Of a stretch of DNA of 58,247 bases, positions 26,213 through 35,381 are shown piece by piece; position 1 is the stretch's first letter; each line of letters starts with the position of its first letter. This stretch comes from an uncultured Chlorobiaceae bacterium (GTDB taxonomy: Bacteria > Bacteroidota > Chlorobiia > Chlorobiales > Chlorobiaceae), in assembly GCA_903836465.1 (NCBI GenBank), contig CAILRB010000054.1, positions 1 through 58,247 on the forward strand, given 5' to 3'. A program made the position numbers and the translations under genes. The notes under the pieces are model-generated. The model did not search any database and was not told the origin of the DNA. It saw only the letters and a program-made list of their open reading frames with translations.

Positions 26213-27352
26213 TTAAGAAAGCAGTTGTTTTGCAATGACGATGCGCTGAATCTCGCTCGTCCCTTCGTAGATCTCGGTGATTTTGGCGTCGCGGTACATG
26301 CGTTCGATTTCGTAGTCAGCAATGTAGCCATAACCACCATGAATCTGCATGGCTTCTTTGGTTACAAAGGAAGCGGTCTCTGATGCATGAAGCTTGCAGA
26401 GGGCAGACTCGAGGGAAAATTTCTTCTTGTGGTCCTTGAGCCAGGCGGCCTTGTAGATCAGAAGCTTGCTTGTTTCGATGCGGGCGTACATATCGGCCAG
26501 CTTGAACTGGATGGCCTGGAAAGAGCTGATTGCCTGACCAAACTGCTTGCGCTCCTTCGCGTAGGCGACGGAACGTTCGAAAGCTCCTTCAGCAATGCCG
26601 AGTGCCTGCGAGGCGATACCGATACGGCCACCATCCAGGGTATCCATGGCGACGTTGAACCCCTTGCCCTCCTGTCCGAGCAGATTCTTGAGCGGTACAC
26701 GCACGTTGTCGAGCGCAAAGGCGGTGGTGTAGCTTCCGCGAATGCCCATCTTGTTTTCGTTCTTCAGGATAATGACGCCCGGAGACTGCAGGTCGACGAT
26801 GAAAGCTGTTATCCCTTTATGCTTCAAACTGCGATCGAACGAAGCGAGCACGATGCCTGTACCGAGGTATCCTCCGTTGGTAATGAAGTTCTTGGCACCG
26901 TTGATGACGACCTCGTCGCCTTCGATGCGGTAGGTCGTGGTCGTTCCGCCTGCATCGCTGCCGGCGTCAGGTTCGGTGAGGAGAAAGCAGCCAATCTTCT
27001 TGCCGGCGAGGAGGTCGGGCAGCCACTCCTTCTTCTGCTCTTCGGTACCAAAGGCGTAGATGGGATTGCAACAGAGGGAGGTATGGGCCGAAACAAGAAC
27101 GCCGGTCGATGCACAGGCTTTGGAAATCTCTTCGACCAGAATGGCGTAGGACATCATGTCGAGGCCAGCTCCGCCGTACTCTTCGGGAAAGTAGCTGCCG
27201 AGAAACCCCATCTCTGAGATATGGGCGACAAGCTCATCGGGAATCCTGTGTTCTTCGTCGATTTTGGCGGCGATTGGTTTGATCTCGTTTTCAACGAAGT
27301 CGCGCACTGCGGATTGCAGCACTTTCTGGTCGTGGGTCAGTTCAAAATTCAT
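26213..27352 (-). CDS. acyl-CoA dehydrogenase, short-chain (butyryl/isobutyryl-type)
   Basis: A 379-residue FAD-dependent acyl-CoA dehydrogenase of normal length. It shows CFLLTEPDAGSDAGGTTTTY, the FAD segment FITNGGYLGTGIV, GMDTLDGGRIGIASQALG-like residues, QAISSFQAIQFKLADM, IHGGYGYIADYEIERMYRDA and the C-terminal catalytic base Glu near residue 363 in ITEIYEGTSEIQRIVIAKQL, the position used by short-chain enzymes. It oxidises acyl-CoA to enoyl-CoA and reduces ETF. Operon context with icmF suggests butyryl-CoA and/or isobutyryl-CoA as substrate; specificity cannot be read directly. Confidence 0.94.
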   Translation of the reverse strand: MNFELTHDQKVLQSAVRDFVENEIKPIAAKIDEEHRIPDELVAHISEMGFLGSYFPEEYGGAGLDMMSYAILVEEISKACASTGVLVSAHTSLCCNPIYAFGTEEQKKEWLPDLLAGKKIGCFLLTEPDAGSDAGGTTTTYRIEGDEVVINGAKNFITNGGYLGTGIVLASFDRSLKHKGITAFIVDLQSPGVIILKNENKMGIRGSYTTAFALDNVRVPLKNLLGQEGKGFNVAMDTLDGGRIGIASQALGIAEGAFERSVAYAKERKQFGQAISSFQAIQFKLADMYARIETSKLLIYKAAWLKDHKKKFSLESALCKLHASETASFVTKEAMQIHGGYGYIADYEIERMYRDAKITEIYEGTSEIQRIVIAKQLLS

Positions 27353-27366
27353 ACATTCACTCCGGT

Positions 27367-28149
27367 TTATTTTCCTTTGAATTCAGCCTTGCGCTTCTCG
27401 GTAAACGCCCCCATCCCCTCTTTCTGGTCTTCGCTCGAAAAGAGCAGGCCGAAAAGCGAGGCTTCGTAACGGAAGCCATCCTCTTTGCTCATGTTCAGGC
27501 CATTGACAATGGCATCCTTGCTGTAGCTAACGGCAAGGGTACCGACCGACGCAATGGCCCTGGCGCTCTCCAGCGCTTTTGGAATCAGCTCGCCAGCCTC
27601 AAAGACATCGTTGACAATTCCCCACTCGCATGCTTTTGCCGCAGTGATCATCCTGCCGGTGAAGATCATCTCGCTTGCCCGTCCCCGGCCGATAAGGCGA
27701 GGAAGGTTCTGGGTGCCACCGAAGCCGGGAATGATGCCAAGGGTCACTTCGGGAAACCCCACCTTCGCATTTTGTGAGGCGTAGATAAAATCGCAACCGA
27801 GAGCAAGTTCCAGACCGCCGCCGAGCGCATAGCCGTTGACGGCAGCAATGACCGGCGTGGTCATCTTTTCAAGCTGCAGCATCACCCGCTGTCCAGCCTT
27901 TCCGAAGCGGTGGCCTTCAAGCGAACTCATCGATGACATCTCCGTAATGTCGGCTCCGGCCACAAAGGCCTTTTCACCGGCGCCAGTCAGGACGATGGCT
28001 TTAACCGAACTGTCCGCCTCAAGCTCCGTAAAGGCGCCAAGCAGTTCGGCAAGCACTTCGCTGCTTAGTGCGTTCATCGTCCTGGGGCTGTTAACCGTCA
28101 CAAGCGCCACGCCGTCCTTCGTTTCAATCAGCAGTTTACTGTATTCCAT
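27367..28149 (-). CDS. enoyl-CoA hydratase (crotonase)
   Basis: A 260-residue crotonase-fold hydratase converting crotonyl-CoA to 3-hydroxybutyryl-CoA. The oxyanion-hole segments GEKAFVAGADITEM and NGYALGGGLELALGCD are present. Both catalytic glutamates are found, in GGGLELALGCD and VGFPEVTLGIIPGFGGTQNL. It is 14 nt upstream of the acyl-CoA dehydrogenase gene in the operon. Length is normal. Confidence 0.94.
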   Translation of the reverse strand: MEYSKLLIETKDGVALVTVNSPRTMNALSSEVLAELLGAFTELEADSSVKAIVLTGAGEKAFVAGADITEMSSMSSLEGHRFGKAGQRVMLQLEKMTTPVIAAVNGYALGGGLELALGCDFIYASQNAKVGFPEVTLGIIPGFGGTQNLPRLIGRGRASEMIFTGRMITAAKACEWGIVNDVFEAGELIPKALESARAIASVGTLAVSYSKDAIVNGLNMSKEDGFRYEASLFGLLFSSEDQKEGMGAFTEKRKAEFKGK

Positions 28150-28196
28150 ATCGTTTTTCTGTCAGATTGGTTGTCGTTCACCTGAAAAATTTTCCT

Positions 28197-29042
28197 TTAA
28201 TAAATATAGAAGCCGCGTCCCGATTTTTTACCCAGGTACCCCGCATTGACCATCTTGACGAGAAGCGGGCACGGGCGGTATTTCGGATCCTTGAACCCCT
28301 CATAGAGCACATTGGCAATGGCGAGAACCGTGTCGAGACCGATGAAATCAGCGAGCGCCAACGGGCCCATCGGCTGGTTCGTTCCGAGCTTCATGCCGTT
28401 GTCGATATCCTCGGCTGTTGCGACGCTTTCATAGAGGGCAAAAATTGCCTCGTTGATCATGGGGATCAGGATGCGGTTGACAATAAAGCCGGGATAATCC
28501 TGCGACACGGCCATCTGCTTTTCGAGCAGGCCAACAAGCCGGGCGGTCTCCTCGAAGGTTTCATCACTGGTGGCATGACCGCGAATGATCTCGACCAGCT
28601 TCATCATCGGCACCGGGTTCATGAAGTGCATACCGATCACCTTGTCAGGACGGGTAGTCGCAGAGGCAATTTTAGTGATCGGGATTGACGAGGTGTTGGA
28701 GGCAAGGATTGAGCCTGCCTTGACGATGTTGTCGAGCTTTCGGAAAATCTCAAGCTTGAGCGGCTCATGTTCGGTCACTGCCTCAATAGCGAAATCGACA
28801 TTGGAGAGATCCGTCATCTCCGTCGTGGTGGTGATGCGGTCAACACTTTCGGCGACAAGCGACTCGGGAATCACCCCTTTCTTTGCCTGGCGCTCAAGGT
28901 TCCGGCGTATGGTGGTCACCGCTTTTTCAAGCTGCGTCTCCGAGATGTCGAACAGCACAACATCGTATCCCTGCTGTGCAAAAACATGGGCGATACCGTT
29001 GCCCATCTGTCCGGCGCCGAGGACGCCTATGGATGTGATCAT
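28197..29042 (-). CDS. 3-hydroxybutyryl-CoA dehydrogenase
   Basis: A 281-residue single-domain dehydrogenase (Hbd type). N-terminal Rossmann motif GVLGAGQMGNGIAHVFAQQG, NAD-binding FDIS, catalytic region ASNTSSIPITKIA and GMHFMNPVPMMKLVEIIRG with the catalytic His, then PGFIVNRILIPMINEAIFAL and MKLGTNQPMGPLALADFIGL. It interconverts acetoacetyl-CoA and 3-hydroxybutyryl-CoA. Gaps of 26 and 47 nt to its neighbours support cotranscription. Confidence 0.95.
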   Translation of the reverse strand: MITSIGVLGAGQMGNGIAHVFAQQGYDVVLFDISETQLEKAVTTIRRNLERQAKKGVIPESLVAESVDRITTTTEMTDLSNVDFAIEAVTEHEPLKLEIFRKLDNIVKAGSILASNTSSIPITKIASATTRPDKVIGMHFMNPVPMMKLVEIIRGHATSDETFEETARLVGLLEKQMAVSQDYPGFIVNRILIPMINEAIFALYESVATAEDIDNGMKLGTNQPMGPLALADFIGLDTVLAIANVLYEGFKDPKYRPCPLLVKMVNAGYLGKKSGRGFYIY

Positions 29043-29068
29043 GGTGTAGCTCCGCTTTGGATTTTGGT

Positions 29069-30247
29069 TCAGATTCGTTCAAAGATAACCGCAACGGCTT
29101 CGCCTCCGCCGATGCAAAGGGTCGCAAGGCCGTATCGTTTGCCGCTGCGATGCAGCTCGTTAATCAGCGTCATGGCAAGACGTGCACCGCTGGCGCCGAT
29201 CGGATGACCAATAGCACAGGCTCCGCCGTTGACGTTGACCTTTTCGAGAGGAAGGCCAAGCGCATTGATTGCCAACAAGGGTACGGTGGAGAATGCCTCG
29301 TTGATTTCAAAGAGGTCAATATCGGAGAGAGACAGGCCAGCACGGCTGCAAGCTTTTTGGATCGATCCGATCGGGGCCTCCGGAAAATTGTCGGGATGCC
29401 GACTTTCGGTCGCCGAAGCCAGAATGCGCGCTCTCGGCGCAAGACCGTTTCCCTTGACCGCAGCTTCACCGGCAAGCACCAGCATGGCGGAGCCATCACT
29501 GATGGTTGAGGCGTTGCCTGCGGTGATGGTTCCATCCTTTTGAAATGCCGGTCTTAGTTGAGAAAACTTTGAGGTGTCTCCCCGGAATGGCTCCTCATCG
29601 GTATCGAAGATTTCATCACCCTTGCGTCCCTTCTTGACGACCGGCACAATTTCGTCGACAAAGACTCCTCCACTGATTGCCGCCCGGGCGAGCTCATAAG
29701 AGCGAGTCGCAAACGCATCCTGTGCTTCGCGGGTGATATTTCCTGCGGCGGCGCTCTCCTCGCCAATCTCGCCCATGTGACGACCGGTAGAGGGATCCTG
29801 CAAGCCGTCATAGATCATCATGTCAAACAACTGGCTGTGCCCCATGCGGTAACCGCTGCGGGCCTTCCTGAGAAAATAGGGGGCCATTGACATGTTCTCC
29901 ATGCCTCCTGCGACAACCACGTTCGATTCGCCAAGTCTGATGCTGTCGGCACCGAGCATGATAGCCTTCAGCCCGCTTCCGCACACCTTGTTGATGGTCA
30001 GTGCATGGGCGCTGTCCGGTATGCCTGCTGCCCGCATCGCCTGGCGGGCAGGCGCCTGACCGCATCCGCCTGAGAGTACCTGCCCTACAATGACCTCATC
30101 CACGATTGTCCCGTCGATACCGGCGGCAGCGAGCGCACCTCTCATTGCCGCCGCACCGAGCTGCGTCGCCTCAATTTCGGCAAACATGCCGTTCAGTGAT
30201 CCGAAAGGAGTCCTTTTGGCCCCCACAACAAAAACTTGTTCACTCAT
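29069..30247 (-). CDS. acetyl-CoA C-acetyltransferase (thiolase)
   Basis: A 392-residue thiolase condensing two acetyl-CoA or cleaving acetoacetyl-CoA. The active site is complete: nucleophilic Cys near residue 89 in INKVCGSGLKAIMLG, His near 347 in GGACAIGHPIGASGARLAMT and Cys near 377 in LCIGGGEAVAVIF. The biosynthetic-type signature NVNGGACAIGHPIGASGAR fits AtoB. It follows icmF by 25 nt. Direction of flux in vivo cannot be deduced. Confidence 0.95.
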   Translation of the reverse strand: MSEQVFVVGAKRTPFGSLNGMFAEIEATQLGAAAMRGALAAAGIDGTIVDEVIVGQVLSGGCGQAPARQAMRAAGIPDSAHALTINKVCGSGLKAIMLGADSIRLGESNVVVAGGMENMSMAPYFLRKARSGYRMGHSQLFDMMIYDGLQDPSTGRHMGEIGEESAAAGNITREAQDAFATRSYELARAAISGGVFVDEIVPVVKKGRKGDEIFDTDEEPFRGDTSKFSQLRPAFQKDGTITAGNASTISDGSAMLVLAGEAAVKGNGLAPRARILASATESRHPDNFPEAPIGSIQKACSRAGLSLSDIDLFEINEAFSTVPLLAINALGLPLEKVNVNGGACAIGHPIGASGARLAMTLINELHRSGKRYGLATLCIGGGEAVAVIFERI

Positions 30248-30272
30248 TGTTCAACTCCCTGGATTGTTTCTC

Positions 30273-33200
30273 TTACATGTTTCTTCTGTACTTTCCGCCA
30301 ACCTGGTAGAGCGCATGGGTGATCTGACCGAGGGAGGCGACCCGAACGGTATCCATCAGCTCGGCAAAGATGTTGCCGCCCGATACCGCAACATCCTTGA
30401 GTCTTTTGAGCGCCACCCCGGCAGCTTCACGGTTTGCCTCCTGGAACGCCCGCAGGTTCTCGATCTGTTGCTGCTTCTCCTCCTTCGTTGCTCTGGCAAG
30501 CTCACCCGGCATTTGACAGCCATCCTCATCCGCACGAGGTTTGAGGAAGGTGTTCACCCCGATAATCGGCAGTTCGCCACTGTGCTTTTTGTGCTCGTAA
30601 AGCATGGACTCGTCCTGAATCTTCGCTCGCTGGTACTGTGTCTCCATCGCCCCAAGCACGCCACCGCGCTGGTCGATGCGCTCAAACTCGGCAAGCACAG
30701 CCTCTTCGACAAGGTTGGTGAGCTCCTCAATGATAAACGAGCCCTGCTGCGGGTTCTCGTTCCTGGCAAGCCCGAACTCCCTGTTGATGATCATCTGGAT
30801 CGCCATGGCCCGGCGCACCGACTCCTCGGAAGGGGTTGTCACCGCCTCGTCGTAGGCGTTCGTATGGAGCGAGTTGCAGTTATCATAGATAGCCATCAGC
30901 GCCTGAAGGGTGGTACGGATATCGTTGAAATCCATCTCCTGGGCGTGCAACGAGCGGCCCGAGGTCTGGATATGATATTTCAGCTTCTGGCTTCTTTCGT
31001 TGGCACCGTACTTGTCGCGCATGGTAACCGCCCAGATACGACGGGCGACGCGCCCGATCACCGAGTATTCGGGATCAAGACCGTTGCTGAAGAAGAAGGA
31101 GAGGTTCGGTGCGAAATCGTCGATGTTCATGCCACGCGACAGGTAGTACTCAACGTAGGTAAAGCCGTTGGAAAGGGTGAACGCCAGTTGACTGACAGGG
31201 TTTGCCCCGGCCTCGGCGATATGGTAGCCGCTGATTGAGACCGAATAGTAGTTGCGCACCAATTTGTCGATGAAGTACTGCTGAATGTCGCCCATCATTC
31301 TCAGGGCAAACTCAATCGAGAAGATGCAGGTATTCTGGCCCTGGTCCTCTTTTAAAATGTCGGCCTGAACCGTGCCTCGCACCGTTTGCAGGGTGCAGTC
31401 ACGAATCTTCAGATACTCCTCGGTCGAAGGCTCACGGCCGTTCGCTTCCCGGAAGATGGCGGTCTGCTGATCGATGGCCGCATTGAAAAAGAAGGCAAGC
31501 ATCATCGGCGCAGGGCCATTGATGGTGATGGAGACGCTGGTGTTTGGTGCACAGAGGTCGAAACCGGCATAGAGCTTCTTCATGTCGTCAACCGTGCAGA
31601 TCGACACACCGCTCTCCCCCACCTTGCCATAGATGTCGGGCGGAAAGTCGGGATCCTCGCCATAGAGCGTGACGCTGTCGAAGGCAGTGGAGAGGCGTTT
31701 GGCATCATCGTCCTGGCTGAGGTAGTGGAACCTGCGGTTGGTCCGTTCGGGCGAACCCTCTCCAGCAAACTGGCGCTTGGGATCCTCTTCGGTACGCTTG
31801 AACGGGAAAACACCCGCTGTAAACGGAAAGTAACCCGGAGCGTTCTCAAGCATGCTCCATCTCAGAATTTCGCCAAAATCGGCAAAGCCGGGCAGGCAAA
31901 CTTTCGGAATTCGGGTACCGGAGAGAGAGGTCGTAGAGAGGTCGCTCCGGATTTCGCGCCCTCTGACCACCGTCACGAGCTGGTCGCGCTTGTAGGCATC
32001 TTTCATCGCCGGCCACTCATTGAGAATCGACTTCGACTCCAGCGTCAGCTTTGAGCCGAACGCCGCTACCTGCCAGTCGATCTCCACCAGGGTCGCTTCG
32101 TTCACAAGCACCTCCCTTGCCCCTTCGAGCTGGAAGAGACGGCGTGCGACGCTGGACTGCTCCTTGACCTTTACATGGTAGTTTCTTACGGTATGGACGA
32201 TCTCGCCAAGATAATGGACTCGGTCGGCGGAGATGACCGAGCGCTTCAGGCTGTTGCTCTCGTCAACAACAAATGATGAACTCCAGCCAGCGCCCTTTTT
32301 CCTGTTGATCGTCTCGATCAGTGCCTTGTACAGGGTATTGGTTCCGGGATCATTGAACTGTGAGGCGATGGTGCCGAAGACCGGAAGCGCCTCGTCAGCC
32401 CCCTCGAAGAGGTTGCGGTTGCGTCGATACTGCTTGCGAACATTGCGCAGCGCATCTTCAGCCCCTTTCCGTTCGAACTTGTTGATGACCACCAGATCGG
32501 CAAAATCGAGCATATCGATCTTTTCGAGCTGTGTCGGCGCACCAAACTCACTCGTCATCACATAGATCGCAACATCACAGATATTCACGACACCGGCATT
32601 TCCCTGCCCTATACCGCTGGTTTCAACGACAACAAGATCATAGCCTGCAGCCCGCACAACGTCAAGAGCATCCTGTATGGCCGCCGACAACTCTGTCTGC
32701 GAATCCCGTGTGGCAAGTGAACGCATGTAGACCTTTTTCGAATTGATGGCGTTCATCCTGATGCGATCCCCAAGCAGGGCGCCTCCGGTCCGCTGGCGGG
32801 AAGGGTCAACGGCAAGGATGGCAACGGACTTGTCGGGGAAGTCGATGGTGAAGCGGCGCACCAGTTCATCGGTCAGCGAGCTCTTGCCAGCGCCACCGGT
32901 GCCGGTGATGCCGATAACCGGCACATCCCTGCCAAGCTCCTGAATTCTCTGACGAAGCGATCCGTAGCCCTGGGTGTGATCACGTACATCCTGCTCCGCA
33001 AGTGAGATCAGCGTATTGACTGCCCTGACATCCTGTCCGGCCAGTTGGGCAATTTGTTCTTCCGGGTTGCGCTCAATGCAAAAATCGCACTCCTCAAGCA
33101 GCAGGTTGATCATCCCCTGCAACCCCAACCGGCGTCCATCCTCCGGAGAAAAAATCTTCCGTACTCCGTATGCTTCAATCCCGGCGATCTCATCGGGCAC

Positions 33201-33518
33201 AATCACGCCGCCGCCACCGCCAAAGACCTTGATATGCCCTTCGCCCCTCTCTTTTAGAAGGTCAATGATGTATTTGAAGAATTCGACATGGCCTCCCTGG
33301 TAGCAGCTTACGGCAATCCCCTGGGCGTCCTCCTGGATAGCCGCCGTCACAATCTCTTCGACCGAACGATTGTGGCCTAAATGAATCACCTCTGCCCCGG
33401 AAGCCAGCAAAATCCGACGAATGACGTTGATGGTAGCGTCATGGCCATCGAAAAGACTGGTGGCAGTCACAAAACGAACCTTTTTCCTGGTTTTATATGA
33501 CGCAATTACTGCAGACAT
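30273..33518 (-). CDS. icmF: fused isobutyryl-CoA mutase IcmF (B12-dependent)
   Basis: A 1,081-residue fusion interconverting isobutyryl-CoA and n-butyryl-CoA with adenosylcobalamin. Residues 10-135 are the cobalamin-binding domain ([17 protein letters not shown], with the axial-ligand His in DGHDA at 24-28, and [11 protein letters not shown]). Residues about 200-420 are the MeaI-type G-protein chaperone ([33 protein letters not shown]). The C-terminal 550 residues are the mutase barrel ([71 protein letters not shown]). The domain order B12-G-mutase is unique to IcmF and differs from methylmalonyl-CoA mutase. ATG 33518 is preceded by AAGGAG; an upstream extension of 20 residues is unlikely. 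Confidence 0.95.
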   Translation of the reverse strand: MSAVIASYKTRKKVRFVTATSLFDGHDATINVIRRILLASGAEVIHLGHNRSVEEIVTAAIQEDAQGIAVSCYQGGHVEFFKYIIDLLKERGEGHIKVFGGGGGVIVPDEIAGIEAYGVRKIFSPEDGRRLGLQGMINLLLEECDFCIERNPEEQIAQLAGQDVRAVNTLISLAEQDVRDHTQGYGSLRQRIQELGRDVPVIGITGTGGAGKSSLTDELVRRFTIDFPDKSVAILAVDPSRQRTGGALLGDRIRMNAINSKKVYMRSLATRDSQTELSAAIQDALDVVRAAGYDLVVVETSGIGQGNAGVVNICDVAIYVMTSEFGAPTQLEKIDMLDFADLVVINKFERKGAEDALRNVRKQYRRNRNLFEGADEALPVFGTIASQFNDPGTNTLYKALIETINRKKGAGWSSSFVVDESNSLKRSVISADRVHYLGEIVHTVRNYHVKVKEQSSVARRLFQLEGAREVLVNEATLVEIDWQVAAFGSKLTLESKSILNEWPAMKDAYKRDQLVTVVRGREIRSDLSTTSLSGTRIPKVCLPGFADFGEILRWSMLENAPGYFPFTAGVFPFKRTEEDPKRQFAGEGSPERTNRRFHYLSQDDDAKRLSTAFDSVTLYGEDPDFPPDIYGKVGESGVSICTVDDMKKLYAGFDLCAPNTSVSITINGPAPMMLAFFFNAAIDQQTAIFREANGREPSTEEYLKIRDCTLQTVRGTVQADILKEDQGQNTCIFSIEFALRMMGDIQQYFIDKLVRNYYSVSISGYHIAEAGANPVSQLAFTLSNGFTYVEYYLSRGMNIDDFAPNLSFFFSNGLDPEYSVIGRVARRIWAVTMRDKYGANERSQKLKYHIQTSGRSLHAQEMDFNDIRTTLQALMAIYDNCNSLHTNAYDEAVTTPSEESVRRAMAIQMIINREFGLARNENPQQGSFIIEELTNLVEEAVLAEFERIDQRGGVLGAMETQYQRAKIQDESMLYEHKKHSGELPIIGVNTFLKPRADEDGCQMPGELARATKEEKQQQIENLRAFQEANREAAGVALKRLKDVAVSGGNIFAELMDTVRVASLGQITHALYQVGGKYRRNM

Positions 33519-33657
33519 CAGTATCTCCTTGAATGATCGTTTCAATTTTTTATTGGTATGGTGAACCCCCTTACGCACCAGAGCTCTGCCTGCCTATTCC
33601 GCACTTGACCTATCCGGATCCTCTCTGAGGATCAGAGTAAACCCTGTTCCGGAAACA

Positions 33658-33687
33658 AATATAATATATCGTTTACGTAAAAGTCAA
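33658..33687 (-). promoter_or_regulatory. icmF operon promoter with a palindrome in the spacer
   Basis: On the minus strand TTGACT (33687-33682), an 18-base spacer and TATATT (33663-33658) form a strong sigma-70 promoter. The spacer begins with the perfect palindrome TTTACGTAAA (33672-33681), the position used by MerR-family regulators. The sequence TTGAC-N4-ACGTAAACG recurs upstream of etfB. The adjacent divergent MerR-like gene is the likely regulator. The leader to the icmF start is about 135 nt. Confidence 0.65.
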
Positions 33688-33752
33688 TACAAGAAGATAA
33701 TTATTTTTTTATATTTTGCCGCAAGAGCAGGATGTGCTTTACATCTTTCTCC

Positions 33753-33818
33753 GGGAACGCCGAGCTCCAGCTCGGCAGAAAAGAGGAATAATATGCCGAG
33801 CTGGAGCTCGGCGTTCCC
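33753..33818. repeat. dispersed palindromic (REP-like) repeat, complete copy
   Basis: GGGAACGCCGAGCTCCAGCTCGGCA (33753-33777, written as 25 bases here only as two halves: GGGAACGCCGAG and CTCCAGCTCGGCA) is perfectly repeated in inverse at 33794-33818, with a 16-base AT-rich loop. Each arm is itself a near palindrome (GCCGAGCT/AGCTCGGC). A second copy lies at 36251-36316. Such elements are typical of REP/MITE-like dispersed repeats. This one ends 3 bases before the first possible start of the MerR gene. Confidence 0.85.
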
Positions 33819-33839
33819 AGAATGCTTCAAACGAAAGAG

Positions 33840-34265
33840 ATGAAAAATAAAGAGCAGACCAAAGAGGAGATTGTACCGATAAGCCAGCTATCGAAACAGC
33901 TTGGCATCACCACAAGGACACTTCGCTACTGGGAAGAGATGGGCATCATTGAATCAGTGGAAAGGGCCGAAGGCGCAAACCGTGGCTACACGCCCTATAT
34001 CATTCGACGCATCAAGTTCATCATCAAGCTCAAGGAACTGGGCTTGAGCATCCAGCAATTTCAGGAGCTCTACAAGGTTTACGGAGATGCCAGGAGGACA
34101 GATATCATGGTGCCGAAGCTTATCGCAATTCTGGACAATCATATCAACCAGATTGACAGCAAGATCGCGAGGCTGGCCTCTCTTCGAAATGAAATCGTTG
34201 AATACCGCGAGAAGATGACGGCAAAGCTTGACGCTGTTGCCTCAACCGACGATCAGAGCCTCTAA
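33840..34265 (+). CDS. MerR family transcriptional regulator (LiuR-like by context)
   Basis: A 141-residue MerR-type regulator. N-terminal winged helix: VPISQLSKQLGITTRTLRYW then EEMGIIESVERAEGANRGYT; then IRRIKFIIKLKELGLSIQQF and a C-terminal dimerisation coiled coil (LDNHINQIDSKIARLASLRN). There is no Cys metal-binding tail, so it probably senses an organic ligand. It is divergent from the icmF operon and best explains the palindrome in that promoter; in proteobacteria the MerR protein LiuR controls branched-chain acyl-CoA genes, which is the analogy used. Start is uncertain: ATG 33840 or ATG 33822, the latter only 3 bases from the palindromic repeat. Confidence 0.88.
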   Translation: MKNKEQTKEEIVPISQLSKQLGITTRTLRYWEEMGIIESVERAEGANRGYTPYIIRRIKFIIKLKELGLSIQQFQELYKVYGDARRTDIMVPKLIAILDNHINQIDSKIARLASLRNEIVEYREKMTAKLDAVASTDDQSL

Positions 34266-34373
34266 CCAATGTTAAGCCTGAGTCCGATAATCGACACCTC
34301 TGCAATGAGGTTTTTGCAACCTAACCCTTCGTAATCGTTATCTAAAATCCTTTGGCAGGTCTGGAAAAAATTT

Positions 34374-34402
34374 AAGCCGGCATGCCCGTCATTGGGCTTT
34401 TT
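34374..34402 (+). terminator. possible intrinsic terminator in the gap after the MerR gene
   Basis: GCCC-GTCATT-GGGC followed by TTTTT (34384-34402) could end the MerR transcript, about 120 bases after its stop. The stem is only 4 bp, so confidence is low. The rest of the 338-base gap (34266-34603) is AT-rich; I see no gene in it, only room for the promoter of the next gene. Confidence 0.35.
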
Positions 34403-34603
34403 CGTTTAGTATTTTCCTTATATTCTGCTTTAGATTTATAATAAAAAACTGTTTTTTCCGGTTTCGACAACGATTTTAACACAAAGATTGTTGTGTCAGT
34501 CAAGGTTGGTTTTCGGGCTGTTTACAAGGATTGGTGACTATAAGGAAGCAGAACTCATTTATAAATAACAAACTCTCATAAACATTGAGGAGTCGCAACA
34601 ATT

Positions 34604-35329
34604 ATGCATGCAAAAATCGTGTTTACAAGTGACTTTGAAGATGAATCTCTGATTGTAATTTTTAAAAGCAATCAATGGTGGCCGATGTATGACCAGGCAT
34701 CCAGTGATGCAGAAAAAATTGTTACCGAGATGAAAGATGCTGTTAAAGAAAGTGACGTCGCTCTTTTTCTGGAAAGTAAAAAATATATCCTGTTAAGTGC
34801 CATAACCGATACTCACGGAACGCTGTCGTTTGAAAATAAATCCTGGGTTCTCAGACTTCTTAATCCCAACATTTCTCTCCTGCAGCTTGATTGTCAGGTT
34901 TTTGTCCATAAGTGCATAAAATATGCCAATCAAAATGACTACACGATTCTCTTTCACGATAACCCCGTTCAGCTTGTTGAACGACATCGTAAAGAGCCGA
35001 TCATTGAAGGCAAGATACTGGCATCAAAAAAAGACCGTCTTTTATATGCAAAAAAACAGAAAAAATTAGAGTATTCTATTAGCGTTACTGGACTGATAGT
35101 CTTTATTACCCTTCTGTTTTTGACCTTTCCATGGCCATTCAGAGATCACAGTAACGAGGCTCAACAGTGGTTATTTACCATATTTGAAAAACTTGTAGGC
35201 TCTGTGGTTATCACCTCGTTGATTTCTTATGCGCAATTTCACTCTTTTTATGCTTCACTTCATCAAGATTCAATTAAATGGACAATAGCAGGTGAACCGG
35301 TAAAGAAAGCCATTAAGACAATTGTTTAG
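34604..35329 (+). CDS. hypothetical protein with two C-terminal membrane segments
   Basis: A 241-residue protein that I do not recognise. The first 150 residues are soluble, mixed alpha/beta (KIVFTSDFEDESLIVIFKSN, SWVLRLLNPNISLLQLDCQ). Two membrane spans follow at about residues 160-177 (SISVTGLIVFITLLFLTFP) and 195-212 (LVGSVVITSLISYAQF), leaving a short tail. This arrangement puts the N-terminal domain on the cytosolic side if the hairpin inserts normally. GAGGAG lies upstream of ATG 34604. No neighbour suggests a role. Confidence 0.6.
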   Translation: MHAKIVFTSDFEDESLIVIFKSNQWWPMYDQASSDAEKIVTEMKDAVKESDVALFLESKKYILLSAITDTHGTLSFENKSWVLRLLNPNISLLQLDCQVFVHKCIKYANQNDYTILFHDNPVQLVERHRKEPIIEGKILASKKDRLLYAKKQKKLEYSISVTGLIVFITLLFLTFPWPFRDHSNEAQQWLFTIFEKLVGSVVITSLISYAQFHSFYASLHQDSIKWTIAGEPVKKAIKTIV

Positions 35330-35381
35330 GAGCGACTTTTAAGCGCTGAGGGGTCTCCGAAGTTTTGGTTTGGCTTGCCCG

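Noticed and set aside
30090-31238. 382-codon open frame on the plus strand opposite thiolase and icmF
   Set aside because: Antisense shadow of two well-recognised genes; no domain and no start signal.
30273-33518. Annotation as methylmalonyl-CoA mutase
   Set aside because: The single chain with B12 domain first, then a G-protein domain, then the mutase barrel is the IcmF arrangement; methylmalonyl-CoA mutase has the B12 domain at the C-terminus.
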